A stretch of 64,000 bases of DNA from the NCBI GenBank assembly GCA_027257055.1, contig JAPVLO010000097.1:1550001-1614000 (forward strand), written 5' to 3'. Shown piece after piece: positions 56,371-64,000 of this stretch. The notes under the pieces are model-generated. The model was not told the origin of the DNA. It worked only from the letters and a program-made list of their open reading frames with translations, and ran no database searches. Positions within the stretch are counted from its first letter, which is position 1. Every line of letters starts with the position of its first letter. Source of the DNA: Cephalopachus bancanus (Eukaryota; Chordata; Mammalia; Primates; Tarsiidae). The position numbers were made by a program, and so were the translations under genes.

Positions 56371-57434
56371 AAAAAACTTATGCTAAGATTTTTAACTGGC
56401 ATCAATTTGGGAAGAATGAATATTCTAACAATTTTGAGTCTTACAATAGATAAACTCACTATATTTCTTGATTTATTTGCTTCTTTAATTTTTCTCAGCA
56501 ATATTTTTATAGTTTTCAGCATACAAATGTTGCAAATATTTTGTCAGAACTACAAATGTATTACATATATTTGATGTTGTTATAAGTGGTGTTGCTTTTT
56601 AGTTCCATCTTCCAATTTTTTGTTGCTAATGTCAAGATATACACTGATACTTTGGTATCTTCTTTTGATCTTCTGTCTTTCATCTTGCTAAAATCACTAT
56701 TAGCTGTAGGAGATTTTTTTTTATCAGATAATTATGTCATCTGTGAATTTAAAAGATTACTTTTACCTTTTCAATCTGGGTGATGTTTACTTATTTTTAT
56801 TCCTTGAGACCACTGCCTAGAACCTTCAGCCTGCTAAATAGAATTAGTGAGAGGAGATATTAGTATCCTATTCTTTACCATAGAGTGAAAGTATTGAGTC
56901 TTTCACAATCATGTCTCAAGGCTATCATTTGTTTGTAGATGCCCTTTTTGAAGATGAAAGTTTTTCCCTTTTAATTCTAGTGTGTTGAGAGATTTTTTAA
57001 AAATTAGGAATGGATGCCTAATTTTATCAAACGCTTTTTTTGTGTGTCTACTGAGAGATAATTGTAATTTTTTCTTAGTTTGTTAATATGGTGAATCACA
57101 TTGCTTGATTTTTTAATGTTAAACCAATCTTGCATTCCTGAGGTCAATTGAGCTTGATCATGATGTGCTACCACTTTCATATACTGTTGTGTTAGATTTA
57201 GAATCTTTCTATGTTTGTTTATAAGGGAGATTAATCTGTAGTTTTTGTTTGTTGTTGAAAATGTCTTTGCAAGATTTTGGAATCAAAGTAACACTAGCTT
57301 CATAGAATGAGTTGGGAAGTATGGTTTCAATATTGTCACAGAGTTTGTGGAGAATATTATTATTTTTTTCTTAAACGTTTGCTTTACAAATAAAGCAATT
57401 GGGGATCTGGAGTCTTATGATAGAAATATTTTGT

Positions 57435-57737
57435 TCAGCCAGGCTCGGTGGCTCAGCCTGTAATCCCACGACTTGGGAGGCTGAGGTGAGTGGATTGCCT
57501 GAACCTGCGGGTTTGAGACCTGCCTGGGCAACTTGGCGAGACCTCATCTCTACAATAAAAAAAAAAAAAATTAACCAGGCGTGGTAGTGTGTGCCTGTAG
57601 TTCCAGCTACTTGGAAGGTGGAGGTGGAAGGATCTCCGGAGCCCAGCAGGCCGAGGCTGCGGTGGCCGGGAGTGGCCACTGAACTCCAGTCTGGGTGACA
57701 GAGTGAGACTCCAACTCAAAAAAAAAAAAAAAAAGAA
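57435..57737 (+). mobile_element. Alu, lineage-specific type, with perfect TSD
   Basis: Full dimer from AGCCAGGCTCGGTGGCTCAG to ACTCCAACTC plus A-run. AGAAATATTTTGT at 57422-57434 recurs at 57738-57750. Minus frames across it at 57371-57911 are Alu reading artefacts. Confidence 0.97.
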
Positions 57738-57834
57738 AGAAATATTTTGTCTTATACATTCAACTTTTAAAATAGATGTGTAAATATTCAAGTACCCAAT
57801 TTCTATCCTAAGTGAACTTTGGTAATTTATGTCT

Positions 57835-58012
57835 ATCAGTATATAACTGATGTACATATTTTGGGGGTACATGTGATAATTTAATACATTCATATAATTT
57901 GTAAAACTCAAATCTGTGTAATAGAATATATATCACCTTAAATATTTGTCTTTTCTTTATACCAGAAGCATTCCAATTATTCTGATTTTGGAAAAAATAG
58001 TCAAATTTTGCT
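57835..58012 (-). mobile_element. L1 3' UTR fragment inside the old L1
   Basis: TTTTGGGGGTACATGTGATA, TTTAATACATTCATATAATT and GAAGCATTCCAATTATTCTG match a reversed L1MA/L1PB-type 3' UTR, younger than the surrounding L1. Confidence 0.6.
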
Positions 58013-58564
58013 TTATGCATTTAGAAGCTCTGTTATTATGAGTATAAATATACAAAATTGTCATATTTGCATGATAAATTGACCCCTTTCTCATTATGAA
58101 ATGCTCTTCTTTATATCTGATAATGTTCTTTGAAATCTACTTTGTCTGAAATTAACATAGCTACTCTAACTTTCTTTTGATTGATATTATCCTGATTGTC
58201 TTCTTCCACTGTTTGTGTTGCCTTTAACCCATTTGTGACTTTATGTTTAGAATGTACTTTTTATAGGTAGCATGTACTTGCTCATACAATCTCCGTCTTT
58301 CAATTGTGTTCATTAGATAATTTAAGTGTAATGTAATTATGGATATGGTTGGTATCCTTCCATTTCTCCCCTCTAATTTTGTGCTATTTCTGCCATAATT
58401 GTTACTTCCAAATATATTGTAAATACAAATATTGTTTTATTTTTATTTGAACAATTATGTTTCAAAAATAAAAAAAGCAAGAAAAGTATTTATTTACCCA
58501 CTTAGTTATCAGTTCTGAAACTCTTCATTCCTTAGTGTAGATCTATATTTCCATCTAGACATTT

Positions 58565-59600
58565 TTTTTTTCGGCTTCGAGGATGTTATTTTTTATAATG
58601 CAGATCTGCTAGTGATGAATTATTTCAGCTTTTGAATGTCTGAAGAGTCTTTATTTTACCTCAATTTTGATAGATATTTCACTTGGTAAAAAATTTCTAG
58701 GTTGACAGTTTTTCACCTGGTGCTGTAAATATGTTGTTTCACTGTTTTCTTACTTGCATTGTTTCCAGTGAAGGATCTATTATTGTGCTTATTGTCGTTC
58801 TTCTACATGAAACAGGCTTTTTTCTCTAGCTGCTTTTAAGATTTTCACTTTTTATCACTTGTTTTTAAGCAATTTGATTATTCATTTTCTTGGACTAGTT
58901 TTCTTTATAGTCTGTGATTTTGTATTAAAATTTGTTTTTGATCTTTCAAGGTATCTGAATTTATAGTTTTTATCAAATTTGGAGAAATGTCCACTACTGG
59001 TTTTTCAAATATAAATGTATTTTTATGTTTCCCATTGCTCTTCACTGGGGACTTCAGCTGCCTACCTATTAGACAGCTTGAAGTTGTTCTATTCACTGAT
59101 GCTTGGTTCATTTTTCAACATTTTCCCCTCTGTGTTTCATTTTTCATAGCTTTGAAGGGTATGTGTTTATATTCACTAATATTCTATTTTTTAGTGAGTT
59201 TTCATTTAGTATATATTTTAAAAATATCAGCCATTACACATTTATCACTAGACTTTAGCTTTTGGTCTTATTTTCATCATCCATGTCTCTCTGCAATATG
59301 TTTAATCTTTCTCTAGCTTTTTTTTTTGCTTGTATTGAATTCATGCATAGTAATTGTTTTAATATCCTTGTGTGACAATTTTAACACCTGTGTCTGTTTT
59401 GTGTTGGTTTTAATTGATCTTTTTCCTCATTATGAATTATCTTTTGAAGTTTTTTTTGCATTTCTGATAATGTCTTATTAGACGTCAGAGATAGTGAATT
59501 TTACCTTGTTGGGTTCTTGATATTTTTGTATCTCTATAAACATTTTTAAACTTTGTTCTAGAATACAACTAGGTTATTTGGAAACAGGTATTGTTTAATT
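58565..59600 (-). pseudogene. ORF1-like region of the very old L1 (HAL1/L1M type)
   Basis: Reversed sequence with TGAATTATTTCAGCTTTTGA, TTTCTAGGTTGACAGTTTTT, TTTCCAGTGAAGGATC and TTTTAAGATTTTCACTTT is in the order of the ORF1 region of L1M/HAL1 elements. No frame is intact. A 109-residue plus frame (58987-59316) is antisense and without support. Confidence 0.65.
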
Positions 59601-59603
59601 GTT

Positions 59604-59886
59604 GTTGTTGTTGTTGGTGGCGGTGTCTCACTCCGTTGGCCAGGCTGAAGTACAATGTCATGATCATGGTTCACTGCAGCCTCAAACTTCTGGGCTCAAG
59701 CAATTCTCTTGCTCAGCCTCTAGGATAGCAGGGACTGTAGGGGTCCACCACTATATCCAACTAAGTTTCTAAAAAAATTTTAGTGGAGAAGAAGTCTCAC
59801 TATGTTACCCAGTCTGGTCTCAAACTCCTGGGCTTTAGCCTTGGCCTTTCAACATGCTGACAGGCATGAGGCACCACACCTGACCC
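59604..59886 (-). mobile_element. Old Alu dimer
   Basis: A (GTT)n run at the former poly-T, then GTGTCTCACTCCGTTGGCC, CACTGCAGCCTCAAACTTCT and CTCAAACTCCTGGGCTTTAG, ending GGCACCACACCTGACC. AluJ-like, reverse orientation. Confidence 0.92.
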
Positions 59887-59964
59887 AGTTTTAAAAGGTC
59901 TTGCTTTTAAGATTTGTTACGTAGAGCCAGAGCAGGAGCAAAATGTAACTTAAAACAATTCTAA

Positions 59965-60400
59965 TTTATACTATAACCCCCAAATATAATATTTTAAAAA
60001 TATCATAACCCCAAATACAACCCCAAATCTATATTACCAATGATTTATAGCTACCTATGCATATGTCTTTTACGTTATCCCACTTTTTTCAAGGTATTAA
60101 ATGTATTCAGTTGTAAGTGACTATTCATTATTGTGAAATTATCACCTTGTAATTTGGTGTGCAAATATCCATTTATTTTATACAATGATTATAGTCAGTG
60201 AAGAAGTTGAATTTGTAATTGCCCTTCATGCAAAATAGATATTTGACACGTCTGGAAATTTAAAAAAAGAAGGAGAAGGAGAAGGAGAGGAAGAGGAAGA
60301 GGAGAAAGGGAATACAGGAGAATGTCATGTTCTACCTTGAGCTACAGAGGAAATCTTTTCTAAAAATTCATAAAAGCACAGGTCTAAAAACAACAAAGGA
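59965..60400. other. Unassigned sequence with GGAGAA purine tract
   Basis: No gene or repeat family recognised. A purine tract of GGAGAA and GGAAGA units lies at about 60268-60310. Confidence 0.45.
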
Positions 60401-60775
60401 ACAAAATAACAAAACAGAAATTTGATCAGAGAATTTGACTACAATAAAAAGTTTCATGTCCAAAAAACATACTGTAGAAAGTTTTAGTGTATAAAATTTA
60501 CAACAGCGAGAACAATTTAATAATTAAAACATATTTTAAAAAATGCTATTCAGCAACAAGACTGAACATCTATAAAAATAAGCATATTATTCAAAAGAGA
60601 AATTCACATGAGTGACTAATACACACATAAATGAATTATCAAACCTACTACTAAATACAGAAGTACAAGTTAAAACAATAAAATATTATTTTATAATAAC
60701 CAAATGAGCAGAAGTTAAAGGCAGGTTAAGTGTGTAGGGAGGAAGTGGAACTTGCATGAACAGCTAGTGTCCCAC
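60400..60775 (+). mobile_element. Possible old L1 ORF2 C-terminal fragment
   Basis: CTATTCAAAAGAGAAATTCA, AGAAGTACAAGTTAAAACAA and CCAAATGAGCAGAAGTTAAA keep the order of the end of an L1M ORF2 in plus orientation. The match is weak. Confidence 0.45.
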
Positions 60776-60779
60776 ATCT

Positions 60780-63700
60780 GAACACTATCATCTGTTCAGT
60801 GTTAACAATTATCCTCATTTTTGTATTTATTAATCTCTTTATATTTAAACATGCATTTACCAAGTGCATATATGCCTAAGCAATATAATGCACATTTTTC
60901 AGTTGTATAAAAATAGATCTTCCTTGTATCACTTAATATCTTTTTTTACACTTCAACCATATTCTTATTTGCAAAACATTTATTTTATAACTTATTGATA
61001 TTCTACTTTATTAGCTTGTTGGCCATTTTCCTGACAGTGTATACGTATGAAGTTTCAGAGTTATGATATGTGTAAACATTGTTTTTGGTGAACATTCTTG
61101 TCTAGTGCCACTCCGTCTATTTTTTTGTGGGTAACTTGTTTATGTTTTAACTCTCAGCTTCTTCACTGATGGAAAAATCTTACTGCTGTCATTAACATAT
61201 TTTAACAATGTATAAAAATGTCTGCACAAATTTTTTTGCTTTGAACATAATGAATTTTTAAAATTAAATAAAAAGAGATACAAGTCTCTTTTCTTTGAGA
61301 AACATCTTTTTAAAAATGTCTTCAAATATTTCTTCTGTGTCATTTATCTCTTCTTTAAGGAAATTTATCAGCACGTAAATAGGACGGATTTCCATTCTCT
61401 ATATACTTATCTGTCAGCTTCTCTTCCACTATTTTTATCTGCTTGTGTTTGTATTTCAAGAAAGCACACATTTACAACTCACAGATTTATTATTTTCTCC
61501 TTTATTTTATTTAGTTCATATTTATTGAGTTCCTAATATGAGTCTTTATAGCGTCTGATCTTTACAACCTCTAAAATACTTTTTAAGTCTTTTGTTTATT
61601 TGTATTCCTTTCTTACTTTACTTACCTCATTTTCTTCTCATCTTGTCAATTTTCCATTTAATCTTGTTACTGTCTCAGAGAAGCCATGATTTGTAATCTA
61701 TTGTTATAGGTTTACTGTCATTGTCTTTTTGAACCTAAGCTAACTGCAATTCAAATGACAGTTCTTTCCCCTGATTTTTAAAGATTTTTTTCTTTCCCCT
61801 TTTATAAACTGTTTCAGAATTTAAAAACACATTTTATTGGTTTCATGCTATTCTTTATTCACTTTTGTTTATGTCAAGATTGTGTTAAATGAAAGGCTGG
61901 TTTTATTGACCATGCTTCTGTCATCTGTCTACCTTAGCAATGGGAAGAATACATGCAGATGTATTATTAAACAACAGATGTATGCATCTCATAATTTAAA
62001 TTTTTTAGCAGACATTCAGCTACTCTCTACTGTGGTGTTATTTTCTTCTACCTATATGACTTTGCTTTGTTTCTTACTCAAACAATTGTTATAATAGCCT
62101 GCATAATTACTAAGGATCTTCTTTTCTCTACCATCATCAACATACTTTAATTTTAGGTGCTGGAGCTCTTACAAATCAATATAATGATACTCTCCTTTTT
62201 TACTGCCTATTTGTAAAGATGTCATTGCTTTCTGAATTAATCTAAACATGAAACTTATTTCCAATACAAATTCTAAGGGAATATTTTGAATTTGTCATTG
62301 TCAAAGAAATGTCTAAAAAATTATTGACTCTTTTCTCAATCTCAAAGAAAAAACCAAAAGTATGTACAATAACATTCTTTGAAAAATTGTATTTAATATA
62401 AAATAATTCAAAATAGTCTGGCTATTCATTAAAAAGACTCTAGCCAAATAAAGTATGGCAGTCAGTGTTATACGTTTTGCTTTAGGGGTTCTGGAATAAA
62501 ATGTGTGTGCTCAATTTACCATCTTTAACTACCTTTCCCCAGAGGCCTTATGCAGATTATTCAGTTTCTTTAGACATATTGAGGTAGTTTAAGAGGATAA
62601 TTCTGATACCTGCTGTTTTGGTTGTTTGAGAGATGATAGGAACTAAGTGGCATAGATCTTCCTCAAGAAGTTTCTGAGCAGATTAACCTGATTACTTCAC
62701 CATCTCATACTTGCTTACTGTTCTTTGGTAACTACAAACTTAAACATTTTCCATGGCTCAACAGCAAGAGTGCATCCTATATATTTTGTAGCTGTTGACA
62801 GCAAATGTTCTGAATTTCAACTCTTCATCTTTTTTTTTCCTGAATATAATTTGTGTATTACTCTAAAAACTCTTCAAAATCAATAACTCTGCAATTAGTC
62901 TGCTAATCCCGCCTCATTCTCCCTGTGGTTTTCAATGCTGTTATTTTTTATTCCTTTATGTAACTTTAAGTTCCATTTCCATAAGATTTTGGCATGGTTG
63001 GTTAATAATACATGTGCTCAGTCTGTCACCTTGAACCAAAGGTCTGAAGCTACTTTGTAAAGTAAAAAATAACCCTGCTGCATCTTTAAAAAGAAGCGAT
63101 AAACCTGAAGCTGTTAAATATTAACGTTATTTCCATTTTAGGAAAAAAATGTTTTCACTAAAAGGTTCTGACTCAATTTTTTAAAGTGCCATATTTTAAA
63201 GAGTTTAAGATTTTAAATGGAGTCAGACAGATCATGTAAACGAATGAAGCTGAGTGTGCATAAGATATATGGGCCATGGAGGATTCTGGCTTTCAGAGTC
63301 ATACACACAGTTTTGCTTCCACATTATTTTTTCTGTTAACTTTCATAATCATGGAAATTTCCACATCAATATGTTACTCTAAATATGTTACTGTAAAAAA
63401 AATTCTGTTAAAACCTCTCTTCTTTAGCAAGTTTCTTTAATACATTCCTCCCCACCCTTGAGATGATACTTGGTATAACATGTCAAAGGAAAGTTGCACC
63501 AGATGAGTTCAACAGGCAAGAAAACTTTACTCAAGACTATTGTCATATGGGAAAGGGATTGAATGCAACTCCACTGAAGTAAAAAGTGGGGAGAGGTTTC
63601 CAGCCCTGGAATGACAATGAAAAGTACTGGAGTGTGTTAGCAGGGAGGTTTGCCCATACGATTATGCCATCTGTGTTTGTTGTTGATTATCCCATGGAGC

Positions 63701-64000
63701 CAGGGAAATAGAAGCACTGTCTTTCTTTCCTTTTAAAAAATTACTCATTTTTTAAAAATGGTAATTTTCATTGATATAGTGCTGTCACCCATGGAGTACA
63801 GTGTGCAAGAGAGGACAAGAGCACTGATCGTCAGCAAAACAATTTAGTCCTGTGGCACCATCTTTCTTGATGATTATGCTAAAAAGGCATAGTTTTCTGG
63901 TCCTTGAGAAAGACATTTCCGAATTCTAAGAGAAGATTTACTTCTCAAAGGGGCAGAGAAGAATATTTCAGAAGAAGCAAATTTTCTAAAGTAAATGCTC
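60780..64000. other. Unassigned AT-rich sequence to window end
   Basis: I recognise no repeat with confidence. 61140-61700 may hold a decayed minus-strand L1M ORF1, and 63500-63620 resembles part of an ERV-type LTR, but neither is secure. No frame exceeds 85 residues. Confidence 0.45.

Noticed and set aside
57371..57911. 102- and 152-residue minus-strand frames
   Set aside because: Both are mostly reversed Alu sequence and its T-run.

Overview
The window looks like repeat-rich, AT-rich nuclear DNA from a primate. I find no intact protein-coding gene, rRNA, tRNA, CRISPR array or prokaryotic signal. The primate call rests on about twenty 7SL-derived Alu elements. Many share an unusual left-arm start (GGCTCGGTGGCTCAGCCTGTAAT) and an unusual right-arm block (CGACCTGCTGGGCTCCGG). 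They occur beside L1 elements whose 3' UTR ends in a sequence unlike the human one. This points to a lineage outside the monkeys and apes, such as a tarsier or strepsirrhine. That narrower placement is inference from memory of the families.

Layout. 0-7 kb: a DNA-transposon-like repeat, a snap-back palindrome, two MaLR-like LTR remnants in opposite orientations, four Alu copies or fragments and short L1 pieces. 7.4-11.1 kb: a short plus-strand L1 3' end facing a 3.4-kb minus-strand L1 tail to tail. 11.1-15.4 kb: mostly unassigned sequence with one old Alu and an L1 tail. 15.4-27.75 kb: one old plus-strand L1 (5' UTR to poly-A) broken up by at least seven later insertions: Alus, a mariner, a second L1 with its own 5' UTR, an L1 3' fragment and a microsatellite. 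28.6-29.6 kb: a mariner with both terminal inverted repeats. 29.7-35.3 kb: a third plus-strand L1 with a 5' UTR but no 3' end, followed by a probable Tigger remnant. 36-37.2 kb: a CTTC microsatellite on an Alu tail, a Tigger end and L1 tails. 37.2-52.4 kb: the least repetitive part, with scattered Alus, MIRs, one LTR-like block, a third mariner fragment and L1 tails. 52.4-60 kb: a long, very old minus-strand L1 interrupted by Alus, a MER-type element and a 5'-inverted L1. 60-64 kb: an L1M-like fragment and otherwise unassigned AT-rich sequence.

No genes act together here. The interest lies in transposition history: nested insertions with readable target-site duplications, an L1 with an Alu at its truncated 3' end, a twin-primed L1, and three mariner copies from two families. 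Every L1 and transposase reading frame is broken by stops or frameshifts. Family names and consensus comparisons come from memory and were not checked against a repeat library.
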